From NCBI GenBank assembly GCA_963691815.1, contig OY829656.1, positions 8,450,752 through 8,514,751 on the forward strand: a stretch of 64,000 bases of DNA, read 5' to 3'. The notes below the pieces were generated by a model, which was given only the letters and a program-made list of their open reading frames with translations, did not search any database and was not told the origin of the DNA. The position numbers and the translations under genes are program-made. Below are positions 47,868 through 60,989 of the stretch, piece after piece (the stretch's first letter is position 1; each line of letters opens with the position of its first letter). This DNA comes from Echiichthys vipera. Lineage: Eukaryota > Chordata > Actinopteri > Perciformes > Trachinidae.

Positions 47868-49262
47868 TTTGTCGCGTCACTCTTATCTGCAGAATCACGT
47901 CACCAGGAGCGTCATCTCGTCATTTACATTGGTTTTGAATGGCGGCTTGACGCTTTCATCGCCTCCATCACTTTTGGTGTGAATGCAGGGTTGGTCACAG
48001 GAACCAAAGGAACAAACCTCCTAGGTACTGTATGTGCAGGCAGCCAGCACAAGAGGACTTATTTTATTGTGAAAATTATTACTTATTAATGGGTTTCTGC
48101 AGAAGAGACCTACAGAAACAATGATGCACAATACACGCGTCACCCGGACTAATTAGACATGAAAAAACCTGAATTGCACACACAAGGACATGGTTAATAT
48201 AGCACAGAGGATTCCTTTGCTCTTAGTAAAATGTGCTCCTCTAAGCTTTATTTTCATGGGGGAAATGAAAACCATTCAGCCGGACGTGTTTTTGTTTATT
48301 CGACGTGTTCCACCTGTCACTAGAGTTCCAGGCAAATGCCATGGCGCATGTCCAGAGCCGTGCATGGGAAAGCTTCCTCCTCCTTTGTCCTTGATGCCTC
48401 AGAATCATTTATCACCCGTCATTTGTATTGACAATCTCAGTTTGCTGGCCAGGCTTTTTTTTTTTTTTTTTAAATCAGGTCGATTATTGATCCAAGTTAA
48501 TCATTGGGGGTTGATCACTTCAGTTTCTCATTTACATCCAATAGCATCTTGCTTCCCCCTCTTTATCTTTGCCTTAACAATGTAATAAGGACGATAAACA
48601 GTTAATTTATGGGTCATTTTTTTTCATTTATTTAATTGTTTTATCTTGATGGTGAAAAGAAGAAGAAGAAGTATTGGAAATGTCCATGCCAGCCATCGAG
48701 GTGATTCTAAATCTGATTAAGGACATTACAGCATTAAGATGTTCCTTAGCAAAAGCCACATTGCGCAATTTTTGAATTTCTCTTCTCATCTGGTTGCCAA
48801 ATAGGCAGCCTTTTCCAAACTTACCCCACGCGATTCCAGGAAAAGACTAGATACATTTCTCAAGGATCTGGGCGCGGTTCCGCTTGACAGTTTACATGAC
48901 AGCCTACAGGTCAAGCTACGTGACCTGGGTAATCACAGTCTGAGCTCTGACAGGAAGCAGCAGTCAGTTATGATGGACTTTAAGCCTTTAAACAGTGTGT
49001 TTGCGTTTCATGTCTCTCTCCCAGTCCGTGCAGCCACACAGGGATTCCTCAAATATTAACACAAGTGGACAGATTGAGTAAACATTAGGATTTCTTTGTC
49101 AAGGCCGTCTTTATTTCAAGCCGCTCCGGTTTGTGGCCGGTCGCGGCCGTGAGCACGCATGAGCTCTTCATGGAATCTTCCAGGATGTGGCCGTGGTTCT
49201 ACCCGGCAGAACGCAGCAGCCCCAGGCCTCACCGAACAGCTGTCAGCAGGCTCTAGAGACTG

Positions 49263-49267
<5 letters not shown>

Positions 49268-49353
<86 letters not shown>

Positions 49354-49359
49354 AGAGAG
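49268..49359. repeat. (GA)n microsatellite
   Basis: About 90 bp of GA dinucleotides with one GGA interruption. It is the purine-strand counterpart of the (CT)n tract at 19143. Confidence 0.95.
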
Positions 49360-50502
49360 TCGCCCTGCCCCCAACTTTACCAGCCTGCCTGTTCTCACTG
49401 CAGGGACTAAAGGGGGATGGGCGCTCATACAGAGACATATAACATGGAAAAATCATGAGCGGATTCTCAGCATCTCCTTGTGAAATGAGTTTTAAAGATG
49501 TGGACATCGGACTATGTATCATAGTGATGATTTATTGTCTTTTCACAAACGGATTGAACAGGAGATGTTTCATTAAAGCCTTTGTCTCAGTCCTATGCGT
49601 CTTCCCATCTGGCCTTCTCTTTCTCAACCTCCTGTTTACCACCTCCGCCATTGTCCGCTGGCCACAGCCAGGCGAGACATCCTCCAGGGTTTTAAACCAG
49701 CAGTGTGCCAGTGTTACCATAGGAAGTGAGAGAGTCTGTGGTGTCTGTGTTAAAGAAAAACAAAATGACAGGATAATGTAGACCAGGCCGACTAATGATT
49801 GCCTAACAGCGCCATTGTGGCAGCTGCATCCACTGAGAAGGCTCGCGTATTTTGTCAAAGAAATGCAGTATGAAAAAGCGGAGAAGTGAAAAGGTCATGC
49901 TGGATTTATAGAGAGCTGGCCGCATCTTAAATGTTAAAACGCTCGAGGGAAGTTTGACCTTGGATAACTAGCAGAAATAAGAATGTACTATCAATGACTT
50001 TAGAAGCTTCCACCTGAAATCTTTTTTATTGAAAGTCTTTGTGTTTGCCGCTCTAAATGGTCCTTGGCAAATCTGTCTGTGTAGGATTTGTTTATTTAAG
50101 GCTGCTTTTCATAAGGTCGGCTTTGTTAGAGAGAAGCCGAGGTGACGAGACCGGGAAAAGGTGGAACAAGGTGAGGAAAGAGGTGGTAATGAGTCACATC
50201 TGAAGTGAAGACACAGTAACACCCACATATTACAGTGTAAATGTATCCAGTGCATATGGGGTATGGATAAATAACCTACTGGGCACTGGGGCAAATGAGT
50301 ATAAGGAAAGAAGCCAAGAGGTTTGCAAATAAGGGAGTAACAACTTTGACACTGTCATTATTTATTATTTAAATTACTGAGCACCTATTTTACCTAGAAA
50401 TGTATAGGGTACAGTCATATTGTTGTTACTGTTAGACAGACTGAATACGTGGGTAAAATGGGGTAAAAATACTAATATATTAAAATTAAACATATCAGGC
50501 CA

Positions 50503-50600
50503 TGGGGCGGCACAGGGGTTGGAGCAGTTGCCCTATGTAAAGAGGCTGAAGGTCCTCTAGGCAGCGGCCGCAGGTTCGACTCCGACCTGTCTGTCCTATA
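50503..50600 (+). repeat. tRNA-like SINE with B-box
   Basis: Starts 'ggcggcacaggggttggagc', has 'gcagttgccctatgtaaaga' in the A-box region and 'caggttcgactccgacctg' around 50571-50589, with a near-consensus Pol III B-box GGTTCGACTCC. It ends in an AT-rich tail. It is a different family from the SINE at 40370. Confidence 0.55.
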
Positions 50601-50769
50601 AAATAAAGGCCTGGAAAACTGCCAAATACTAATAGTTTGAAGCTACATTCATAATGTTGACATTCAAATTCTAAATAGCTTTAGCTTTGCATGTCTATTC
50701 TTTCTGTTGTAGCATAATGTTGCTTATTATTTTATGCCCTTATTGAAACCAAGCCCCCACCACAGCGAC

Positions 50770-51270
50770 TTCCTAAAAGATCTGATAAGGGAGTGCTAAA
50801 AACTGTAGTTCTCTGAGTGTCCAATAGGGGTAGGTGTCATAATAGAGCAGTTCCCATGTTAAAAAGGCCGTTTTCACAGCATCATTAAACCTATTTAAGG
50901 TCTGGTACAAAAAACATCGGTCATATCTCCATGACAACACTGAGGGGGGTGACATTTTTTATACCAGGCTAGTTTTTATTTATTGGAGGTTAAAGTTTAT
51001 GAATAATTAGGGGCGTGGCCTCTTGAGTGCAGCTAGCTGCTGACCCTCACTGCTCCTTGGAGGTAAACGTCAGCCAGATGGATGTATCTCCCTCCCCCCA
51101 ACGTCACATACATGCCCTTTTTTGGTCAGAGGAAATGAGGCGGAGTCAAAAGTCTGACAAGATGGCGACTCCCGTAGGTGAGGACGATTGGATCAAGTTG
51201 AGGGAACGGACCCTGATGAACCTGCCTACATGTATTCATGTCAAAAAAACAGATGAGGCCTATCCATTAG
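50770..51270 (+). repeat. Possible teleost interspersed repeat
   Basis: Contains 'catatctccatgacaacac', 'gtttatgaataattagg', 'ggcgtggcctcttgagtgc' and 'agctagctgctgaccctc', word patterns I associate with a dispersed fish element. The 'aagatggcgactcccgtag' at about 51158 followed by GTGAGG mimics a first exon but is more likely part of the repeat. Confidence 0.3.
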
Positions 51271-51450
51271 GAGAAAGTTGATTGAATATTTTTTTTAAAA
51301 GATGAAATTAGATGAATCACTTTATTTAAATTGAGGATTTTGTTTGAGGATTTTATTTTATTTTTTTAAGATGATGATGATGTCCTATAATATGACAACA
51401 GACATCCAAAGCTTTAACTGAATGTAAAAAAACAAACTTGGTACAGCTAG

Positions 51451-51451
<1 letters not shown>

Positions 51452-51521
<70 letters not shown>
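51452..51521. repeat. (AT)35 microsatellite
   Basis: About 70 bp of uninterrupted AT dinucleotides. Confidence 0.97.
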
Positions 51522-51523
<2 letters not shown>

Positions 51524-52664
51524 GCTTGCAAAATATGCTTTGGGAAAAATACATTGTGACACGATTATAATAGATGATAAAGTCTAAGTTATTATTGCTG
51601 GAGAATACAATGTGTCATTAGGCCTGGGGAGCAGAGTGTACCTGTACAGCTGCAGCTATAAAACAGCTATGGTTATGGTTTTTAAAATGTATTTAAAGTC
51701 TGATCAAATCAAGATCTATCTGACAATCAAACCTCTAAATTGTTTTTTGAAAATTTAAATATGTAAAAATAAATCAAAGGAAAAACAGAAACTCCTTTAA
51801 TCTGAGAAGCTGGAACCACACAAATGGTGCCTCTCTATATGAAAATATGACTTAATTATCAAAATAGTTGCCAGTTAATTTAAACGAAGCATCATATTTT
51901 ATGAGCCCCTCGGATGTTTTGTATGCAAAATCTTAACTTGTAAAGTGATAATGGTAACTAAAGCTGTCAAATAATTATGAGGGAGTGAAAAGAACATTGT
52001 GTTCTACTGAATTGGGGTGGAGTAGTATTTGTGAGTACAAGAACCTCAAATTTGTACTGGAGTAACTACATTCCACCAGTGCATACAGTTTAACTTCTTC
52101 ATGCCATAGATAATATAAAATGACATATTGGGTTAGCCTTTAATCATGAAATATGTACTAATACTCACAGTGTAGTTTATTGCCTAAGCCTCTCCTCGGA
52201 TTTACACTGTAAGAAATCTAAAGCCTTACTGAAGATGCACATATATGAAATACAGAGCCACCAGACTGCTTCTATTAAAATTCTAATTACAGTATATAAA
52301 ACCTCTGCCAGTGTGACAATTTCTTGCCATTTGTTCTCTCGTAAATCATGTGGTTTCGCCATGGTCGACATAGAAACACACTTGAACGTTACATGAGTGT
52401 GTTCTCAGAACAGGAAATTAAAGGAGACATAATTTACCGCACCTCTGTGTTTGCTCAGCTCCCATGTCGCCAAGAGCCATAACTGTCTCACTGAGGGAGT
52501 AATAAAGAGAGTCATATCACCGCGGAATAATGTTTTTATTCAACACTGATTATACACACGTGACGGTTGGGTGGCTCATTTTGTGGCTCATTGTAAACAC
52601 AATGCTACGTGAGATTGTTCAAACAAGTTGTAAATTACCTTGAAAAAACATTTTGTGTTTTTTG

Positions 52665-53060
52665 TGGCGTGGCACTATGTGGGAAATATATCAGCAACGA
52701 TTTGGATTGCCATGAAATTTTGTGTAGACATTCATCTTCCCTAGCGGACGACTACTGACTACTGAGTAATCCCCTGAATTTTCCTCTAGCGCCACAGGTT
52801 TGTGGTTTTGAGTGACATGTCACGTGAATGGTCATGTAATGTCCATTTTGAGGTGTGTTAATACGGACAGAGATTATTCCTAATACGGAGCAAAAAGGCT
52901 TGTGTTTATGAAGATGGTTTTAGTTTGGAAACGCCATTTCAGAATGAAAACGTGTCCGCTGTAATCTTTGTAAGCAAACGTTAGCATGCTAACATGCTAA
53001 ACTGAAATGGTAAACATTATAAGTGCTAAACATCAGTATGTTAGCCTTGTCATTGCAAAC
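52665..53060 (+). repeat. Common teleost repeat (R3), copy A
   Basis: Contains 'gattgccatgaaattttgtg', 'tagacattcatcttcc', 'ttttcctctagcgccac', 'gttagcatgctaacatgc' and 'taaacatcagtatgttagc', the ordered blocks of a widespread fish repeat. A second copy lies at 61800-62010. Confidence 0.6.
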
Positions 53061-53230
53061 GGGGAACACAGGACCCTTTTGGGGAAAAAGGGGTCCTATG
53101 TTCAGCATTTTGTTAGGGTTAGGGGTTACGGTTATGGTCAGGGTTAGGGGGTGGTGTTAAGGGTCTATAGTGCCGTGAAATTCTGTACTATTTGCATGAA
53201 CTCAAAGTAGCACGAGATGTAAGCACTATT
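53061..53230 (+). repeat. GGGACCC-type repeat (R4), copy A
   Basis: Contains 'ggggaacacaggaccc', 'ggggtcctatgttcagc', 'attttgttagggttagggg', 'ggtcagggttagggggt' and 'gtgccgtgaaattctgtac'. Matching blocks occur at 61390-61690. It includes short TTAGGG-like words but no true telomeric array. Confidence 0.55.
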
Positions 53231-54267
53231 GAAACGTAGAGAGAGGCCAGTCCATACTGACTCCACTGAACTTCAGAATCTTAATCTTTAATCGATTAAT
53301 ATTTAATCGATTAACAAAAACACCTTTTGTTTTACTACTTCACCTTTTTTAACATTTAGGAAGCAAGCCAACAAGCAAATACCCTTCTTTGACGCTCAAC
53401 TGCTAAGTGGAGACATGGGAATTCTGTGAGACGATGAGCTTTTAAAGCATTAACAGACTTTGGCAGAACATTTTAATCTTAAATCAGCGTGGTTTTTATT
53501 CATTGAGCAGGCTGATTTATTTTATACAGCCGAACACCTGCCTGTGGTGAATCTGCCTATAGAACGGTCAGCTAGCTCGTAGCTCCTCTCGTGCTGAAAG
53601 ATACAAACTCTGAAGTAGGAGCTAAAAATGACGATCTAAGAACTACATTCGTGCTGTGGTTGTTGCGGTGTGTATACAATAAAAGGGGGGCTCTTAGAAC
53701 TGTGTTCTTGCAACTATGAAAGGGGGTCCTGGGGTGACTCCTGTGGATACAGTTGATACAATGGAAGTGTATCCGTTCCATAAACACTTTCTAGGTGGAA
53801 TGGACTTTAGTCTACCTCCGTCACTGACAATACTTTATTTGAAATAAAATGTGAGGTGCCAATCACAGAAATAACAAGTAAAATTGCTCTTTTCAGCTCT
53901 TCCTTTTGTGGCATTTTGTAATGAGCTAAACCTAACCCCTAATCCACCCAATGTGGGCAGCACATGTAAACACATTTTAACCCAGGTCAACAGTTGATTA
54001 TGCATTCACGTCTTAATAAGGTGACATTTAATATTCCCCCAAACCTTCTCAGATGTGTGTTTGCCAATCAAACGGTTCTCTGGAGATCTATCAGCTTTGT
54101 ACTCGATTGACACATATTAACCAGAAAAGTGTCTGCTGTGTACATTGGGCGGGGGGGTGTTCTTGGCACACGCTCTGATCAGGGTGTGTTACTATCTTAA
54201 TATGTAACCTTTCACACCATCTGTCATCTCACATGTCTCGTCTTGCTGGAATTCTCTCCATCTACAG

Positions 54268-54268
<1 letters not shown>

Positions 54269-54344
<76 letters not shown>
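54269..54344. repeat. (CA)38 microsatellite
   Basis: About 76 bp of uninterrupted CA units. Confidence 0.97.
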
Positions 54345-54346
<2 letters not shown>

Positions 54347-54426
54347 CATTCCTTTCATATGGTGGTGTTTACTACATTGCTTATCTGCTGGTATCTTCTG
54401 TTTGGCTTTTCAAAGTTATCCTCCAG

Positions 54427-54530
54427 CCTCTGGCTGCTCTCTTACTTCTTTATCTGCCTATGATTTGAAAAACATCAAAAGCGCCAGGCACAATGGAAAA
54501 GGACATTCCAAGATCGTCGACTCACTTACA
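54427..54530 (+). CDS. Candidate internal exon of an unidentified gene
   Basis: An open frame between a possible acceptor (TTATCCTCCAG, 54426) and a strong donor (TTACA/GTGAGT, 54531) encodes SGCSLTSLSAYDLKNIK then SARHNGKGHSKIVDSLT. Joined in phase 0 it would continue into the candidate terminal exon at 54926. No family was recognised. The open frame alone is not significant, so this rests on the donor and the matching phase. Confidence 0.18.
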
Positions 54531-54871
54531 GTGAGTCAAACACACAAACACACAAAGATTGTGTACTCCTCTGTGAACCCTAAACTCAGATTAGCGATTG
54601 GAATCTGTTTCACTTACGGATCTTAAATCAGAAATGTCTCTGTGATTGGTTCAATGTGATAATGTGATACGTGACAAAGTAGATGATGTCTGTAAAAAAT
54701 GGATTAGGTCATTTGTGTGTGTGTCTGTTCGAACTTGAGGCTGGGATGTGTTGATCTGTGACTCGATGTGATAATGTGATCCTTAACGGTGGCGTAAATG
54801 TGCAAAACAGCAGTGTGTACATGTGTTCTTTTGTAGATTTTTGCACACTTGCACTGACTCCCTTGTCGCAC

Positions 54872-54872
<1 letters not shown>

Positions 54873-54919
<47 letters not shown>
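54873..54919. repeat. (TG)n tract next to a candidate splice acceptor
   Basis: About 23 TG units ending six bases before the CTGCAG acceptor-like site of the candidate exon at 54926, in the position normally held by the polypyrimidine tract. Confidence 0.9.
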
Positions 54920-54920
<1 letters not shown>

Positions 54921-54925
54921 TGCAG

Positions 54926-55024
54926 GCCGACCCGGCAGCTATGCTGATCCCATCTGTGAACCCTGCCTCCTCACAGCTTGATCCCAACACCACCTCCATT
55001 GTCTCACTAATCCAGGACTATTAA
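54926..55024 (+). CDS. Candidate terminal exon of an unidentified gene
   Basis: After CTGCAG an open frame encodes ADPAAMLIPSVNPASSQLDP, NTTSIVSLIQDY and then TAA (55022-55024). Its codons are strongly coding-like (many C-ending third positions), unlike the surrounding sequence, and AATAAA follows at 55257. No known protein is recognised. It could be the last exon of a gene whose upstream exons lie in the 20 kb to the left, an unannotated 3' exon of a neighbour, or chance: a 33-codon open frame alone is not rare. Confidence 0.33.
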   Translation, partial: ADPAAMLIPSVNPASSQLDPNTTSIVSLIQDY

Positions 55025-55138
55025 CATTGCAGCACCACAACAGGCGCTTACTGGAGCTCCGGATGGCTCCCAAAACTCTCTCCTCTGAACAGACTGCAAT
55101 CTAATTAACTCGGAAGAGGAGGAGGGGAGTGAAGGGTT

Positions 55139-55140
<2 letters not shown>

Positions 55141-55170
<30 letters not shown>
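55141..55170. repeat. (GT)n microsatellite
   Basis: About 15 GT units in the region that would be the 3' UTR of the candidate terminal exon. Confidence 0.9.
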
Positions 55171-55174
<4 letters not shown>

Positions 55175-55256
55175 AGTGTGTGTTTGTGGTTAACGGGATC
55201 CAGTGGATTAGTGGCTTCTGATAATGGGGTGAGGCTGAGCTGCCTACAGGTGCCAA

Positions 55257-55262
55257 AATAAA
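55257..55262 (+). terminator. Possible poly(A) signal of the orphan exon
   Basis: AATAAA 233 bases after the TAA at 55022. A further AATAAA occurs near 55427. They only matter if the candidate terminal exon is real. Confidence 0.3.
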
Positions 55263-57289
55263 AATGGCCACAGCCTGGATCACCAAATGTCCAAGTTCTC
55301 TTTTTGTTCCCTTCCAACATCGACTGCAGTCACACACTTTACACTTTATGTTAACAACGGGACACCAATGAAAATGTTTAACTGGAGAAACAACGAGATT
55401 TGTCAACATCTTTTAGGTTAACTGTCAAATAAAACAGATATATGCCACAGAACTAATGGTCTAATATTAGTATTGAACAGTCAAATCAGATTGGACTGGC
55501 AAAAAAGTTTCTGGGGACACAAAGGAGAATAAACAAACAACTTTAGAAGATACCCACTTCATTTTAGAGGGGTCTCTTCATGGCCAGCTGTGGCAGGAAG
55601 ACTCACTACAGCAACCAAAATTTGTTGCAATGTACATATGGGCATGTTAGTGTTGTATTAAGATGAACTTGAAAAAATGTGGACCTGCCCTTTAATTCAA
55701 GGGAACATAGTTGTCTTTTCTCACGGTCACAAACCATGACGCATCAGTTTCTGGAGCGGTTTATACTGCAGCAGAACAGGGTCATCTAAAAATGGATTGT
55801 GTGACACAGCACATATGATAGCTTCCTTCATATTTTGACTCTCAAGGTCTCGTGGATTCCTCAGAGGTCTGCACCGCCAAAGCGTTTTCCAAATGGTCAC
55901 ACAATGGGCATGTCAAAGTTCAGACAAAAAAACAAACCCTTCATTCTGCATCCACTGTTCTCCTAGGGATCTCACTTTATATTGGTGTTGGTATGAACAG
56001 CTTCCCCTAAAGACCTGTGGTATGACTACGGCCTTGGTGCACACACAAATAGTCCATGTAGATAAAAATCACATCATAAGACATTATACAAGCACAAGAG
56101 AATTTTCCTCCAGTGCTTGGGGGTCTGTGCAAACGGCCTTAGCTCAGCTCCGCGGAAGAAAAGAAAACAGATCTGTACTCAGGTTGTGGTTAAGCCAAGG
56201 AGCTTACTTGCTTACTGTAAGTCAGAGCAGCTGAGTTTGCATAGATTTCACCTCTGAGGCCTGAGAACTGTTGATTCTTCAATATTTCTGTGTGCGTGTG
56301 CACATGTGGTTTTCTGCGTTTGCCTCCGTGCAGTCTCATGACCGTGCACGTAAAGTAAACGCGTGCATCCTGAGATGTGAAAGCGAGCGAGCTTGCTTCA
56401 TACACCCCCTTCCCTCCCTCATATTTGACATTCTTTGGCCTTGTATGGCAGATCAGCATCAGCTGGCGCTCCAGAGGAGAATAATAACTGCAGCTAGCTA
56501 AGTCTCCTGTACACCACTGCCCTCTCCACAGTGGGTGAAAGAAGCCGCTCATATCATTCCACTACTCTCATTTGGATTGGGTCCCACAGCTGGAAAAGCA
56601 TGCTGACATCTGCACCAGGGATCACGTTAAACATCTAGAAATGTTCCACACGCTCTCATTACGGTAACATCTGACACTGACAAATTGATAAATGTGCAGA
56701 ACAAATTACAAGTTCTGTCTCTTCGGTTCTTTCCTGTCTCCCTGCAGTATGTGTCTTGATGAGTCAGTGTTTTAGGCCTTGATTGCTGGCTGTTTCCGGA
56801 GGGAGGAAATGCCTATGGGTGCGTTCATAGCCATAGCTGTACAGTGATTATCTCTGCCTCTCCATGTGAAACGCACAGGCATTTTAGAGAGGGTTCTGTA
56901 TCACTGCCTCATCAAGAACTCTCTCATTTGTGTGAAACATCAACATAAATCAAGGCAAAGGAAAGGCGAAGTGTACTACTGTAATTGCTGCTCTGTGCCT
57001 CAGGGCGTCAGATTAAGTTAATTTTAGGTTTTCAGTTCCCCCTGGTGCATTCTAGGAATGTTTACAGTCACTTTGGATGAAAGTCAGGTGTGATATTACA
57101 GCAATGAAACTAACTATGTGCAGTCAATTTGCAGAAAAAGGTGAGAAATACTTTGCATTAAATCACATACATAATTCTTGAAATTCAGTTGCATCCATGG
57201 GTACTCACAATTACGGCCTTCAAATACACGGGCAAGCTTAGATAGAATCACATTAGGTCACATTAAAGGACGTATGAGAACGCAAATGT

Positions 57290-57600
57290 CTGAATCAGTC
57301 TGACCGAATCCTGCCAGCTCCCTAGTACAAAGTCTCAGTAATGTCCGACTGAATGGTCATTTACACAAATATGGCAACATAAATATCTAACTGGGGAGAT
57401 GATGAGATTCAGAAACTTCCGTCGTTAAGGGCAAACACTGAAATCATCAGACAAATTCAAAGAAAAGCAAGAGACTCTGGTGTTTATGGCCAAATTACAA
57501 AGCTGCTGCGTGGCCACGTCTGCTTTACCAAGAAGCTACCCCTCGCCTAAACCAAGCACCATCAATCTCTGGAATCTGTGAACTGATTAGGAATTTCAGC
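57290..57600 (+). repeat. Unclassified interspersed repeat, copy C
   Basis: Same family as 9240-9700 and 44385-44775, sharing 'ctccctagtacaaagtct', 'catttacacaaatatgg', 'gcaagagactctggtgttta' and 'ctacccctcgcctaaacc' in order and in the same orientation. Confidence 0.55.
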
Positions 57601-59566
57601 AATGTAGCCACAGCAAATAGGATAAGAAAAATTGAATTTCAACATGTCGAAATCTGTGACGCATTAGATTCTGACTGTGACACTAGAGAGAATCAACTGT
57701 CTGAAAAAATCTAATATTGTTGAGTGTTGAGGTGTTGCACTATAAATAAAACCGTTATGCTATCACAGCTAGCAATATTTGTGGCAAGTAAATACTACGA
57801 AGGTAGCATTTTTGGTAACACCTATCAAAATAATATATGTGACAGAATGTAAGTATGAACTTTTGCAGTGTTAATATAGAAACTATTTCTCTTCTTGAAA
57901 CAGAATATATGAGCTACAGAGTCTGGAGCAACACTGGCTTATAGAAAGCCAATCCACGCTCTAAGCTAGCTTCTCTGTTCTGCTAGCTTTGGCCTTTTGT
58001 TTTTGTCATGCAGGGTTCCTTTCAGTAGTCAATAACCTGAAATACCACTATGATACTTGATATGTGATATTTTAAGTAAAACTTTTACTGACATTCAACA
58101 GCTAGCCTACAGCACTGTTGGGGTTTTGATAGCGTGTGTAGCTAGGAGGCTGTGGTGGTTGTTTTCTCTTGGTTGGTTAATATCCAGCACTGAATACACA
58201 TTTAACTTAATGGAGAGAAAAAAACGACTATCATGTTTCCACTTCTCAGAAATAATATAACCTATAGTAAAATACATGAATGAAGCTGAGTGTAACAGAA
58301 ATCAGCTCGAACAAATATAAACCGGCCTTTTACACTTCATTGTGGTTGGAGGAGGACGGTGAAAACCAGAAGAGAGGCAACACATTTCTATCCCACAATT
58401 CCCCTGGGCTGTGGTGGTATCTAACTGCCACCTCACTCTTTGACAGGTTTCCCACTCATCTCATCTATAGCTCCTAGCTCCAGCAGAGATGAGATGAATG
58501 ACTCACATACACATACACAGACACATACACCACAGAGTTATCAGTGGGGAAGAAATCAATGGCTCTCTGAAGGAAAAGAGCACTGCACTGCATCTCTGCT
58601 AAAGCCATCCAGTAAGACCATTCGACTGTTTAAATGAATAAGCCAGAATGAATGTAACTGTGATTCACCCTTAGTCAGAGCAGCAATTAATTACCCCCCA
58701 ATTCAATCTGGCACAATTTGGGTTTAATTTGATATCAGATCTGAAATAATTATCATCCATGTTTTCCCTCCACAGCTGAGGTGAAATAGAATACCTTAAT
58801 ATAATGCCCCTTGGTGCGCGGGCTGCTGCTCTCACAATACACAAAGAATGTGTACACACATACACACACTCTGAATCACAATGGTGTGACCTTTTGGACA
58901 GAATCAGAGCCTGACTACCTTTATGCCATCTTGGTGAGTCATGCGTGGACTTATCGGTGCGGGAGGAAAAGAGAGAAACTCAACTATATGACCTCTCTGT
59001 AGGCTACTGTCATCTACCCTTTTATCTTTCACTGTTCCTATTTTCACTTCTATCTTTAAATGAACCCACATAAAATTGTTTTCTAAGGAAGTGTGTGTCT
59101 TTGTTTAGTCTAAGGTAATGTTCCTGACAAGTAAAAAGAACAAGGAAAGTGCTCTAGAGTGACATTTGGCTATGTAAGCTAACAATTAGCTTGCGGGTGA
59201 GGGATAAAGACAACAAATATTCCTTATGTAGTGGTGTAATGTGGAAACACAATGACTCTTGCTGAAGTCCTTTCAAGTAAAAGTTGAGTGGAGCTCAAGT
59301 ATTTCTAAAAATTAATATCTGTGTAATTAGTTTTTTTTTAGTTTAAAAAACTAGCTTGACCTTGACAAACGCAAGAAGGCTAGCTTGATAGATGGCTTTT
59401 TGGTTAATGTTAACTAAGCTACATTTGTGAGTTTTCTTTTTGTCTGATTCAGTAGTGATTTAACACATTTTTTAGAAGTCGATTCCTGAAATTCTTTTGA
59501 CAGAACATAAAATACAGTGGACCTACATTTTTGTCCATATAGTAATCTGAGACTCAGCACAGTTTT

Positions 59567-59690
<124 letters not shown>

Positions 59691-60989
59691 GTGTTAAAAG
59701 GTTCCAGGGACTTAGTGGAAAGCAGGCCATGAATCAACAGGACGGTGGTACGGACAGGAAGTTCTGTGTCATCGTCATCACTCAACCTGTGACTCATCCG
59801 ACAGATGGGCTGAATTCTTCTCTACTATTCAAGATAGAATTAATCAAAAACTTTTAAAAGCTTTAAATCCTCCTTCGTACAGTCAGTGATGAATCTGCTC
59901 AGGGTTTCGCGCAAACAGAGAACCAAGTCCACCGTGGAGTTTTGCAGGCTACGGTTCTCATATAGCGCGTATAACTGAACTTATGTCATGAGTTGGCATA
60001 GCTGACATGGTTATTAAAGGGGAGGCACAGCGTTTTGCAGCTTCTATATCTGATTATATGATGTTCTGTGCTGAATCACTGAATCAAGGTTGTGATTCAC
60101 AGTCTATTCCGTAGTATACAGTACAGTATTGTCCGGCATTGTACAGTACAATAGAGCGGTGAAGCACAGTGCAGTCTCTGTTAGCAATCAGAAAGTTATT
60201 GCATACCTTTACAGCAACGAATCCCACACAGCATTTACAACCTTGGGTGGCGACTATTACTGTTACTATCTCAGTGCTGACTTCATTCAAATTAAAGATT
60301 AAACCATTCCGCGCATTTAATTACAAATAGGGTATTTTTATGCTCCTATTCATTATTGAATTGGCTTTAGAACAATCTGGACAATAGAACCAATCCAGAT
60401 AAAGTGAACTGGTTCCAATGTTACAAAACCCTGCTGTTTCATAATCATCACATTGTGGGTATGACAATAAAAAGAAGATGTTCAGTTTGGGATTGAAGTC
60501 CAGGCCAATACTGCCCAACCCTGAATAGCCCGTTATGAAATCTAGCCATGGTGCAATGCTCTTTGTATGCAGAATGTCTATGAGCTTGTTTATGACTCAT
60601 CCTGTAATAAAAAAAAACCCATCTGCGTTCTTTGAAAGTTGCCAGCTCAACCCTTCCTCAACACCACCTCAGTGATCTTCTTCTCTGCAGATGTCTCCAC
60701 AAAACTCCACATGGATGCAATTTAATACATTCTTCAGATAAGGCCTCAAGGATGACCATGCCTTCTCATAGGTTAAGTATTTAGCTGCCCAACTGTGTAA
60801 AGAATACATGACAATACAACTCAAACCTTTAGCAGTGGTTTTCTAACTTTTCTGGCTTGTGACATCTTAGAATTTAGCAATGTGTACATGTACTTATGAC
60901 CCCTAACCACAGATTAGCCTTACGGAGGAGCCTGCAGAGTTTAGCAGCCTGAAGAGGTTCAAAAAATACAGTATCTTAGCCATGCTAGT

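Noticed and set aside
51158..51185. 'aagatggcgactcccgtag' followed by GTGAGG as a first coding exon
   Set aside because: The motif resembles a promoter-proximal start with a donor, but the surrounding sequence looks like a dispersed repeat and no continuation was found.
53090..53170. Interstitial telomeric repeat
   Set aside because: The TTAGGG-like words are few, irregular and shared with the R4 copy at 61510-61560, so they belong to that repeat.
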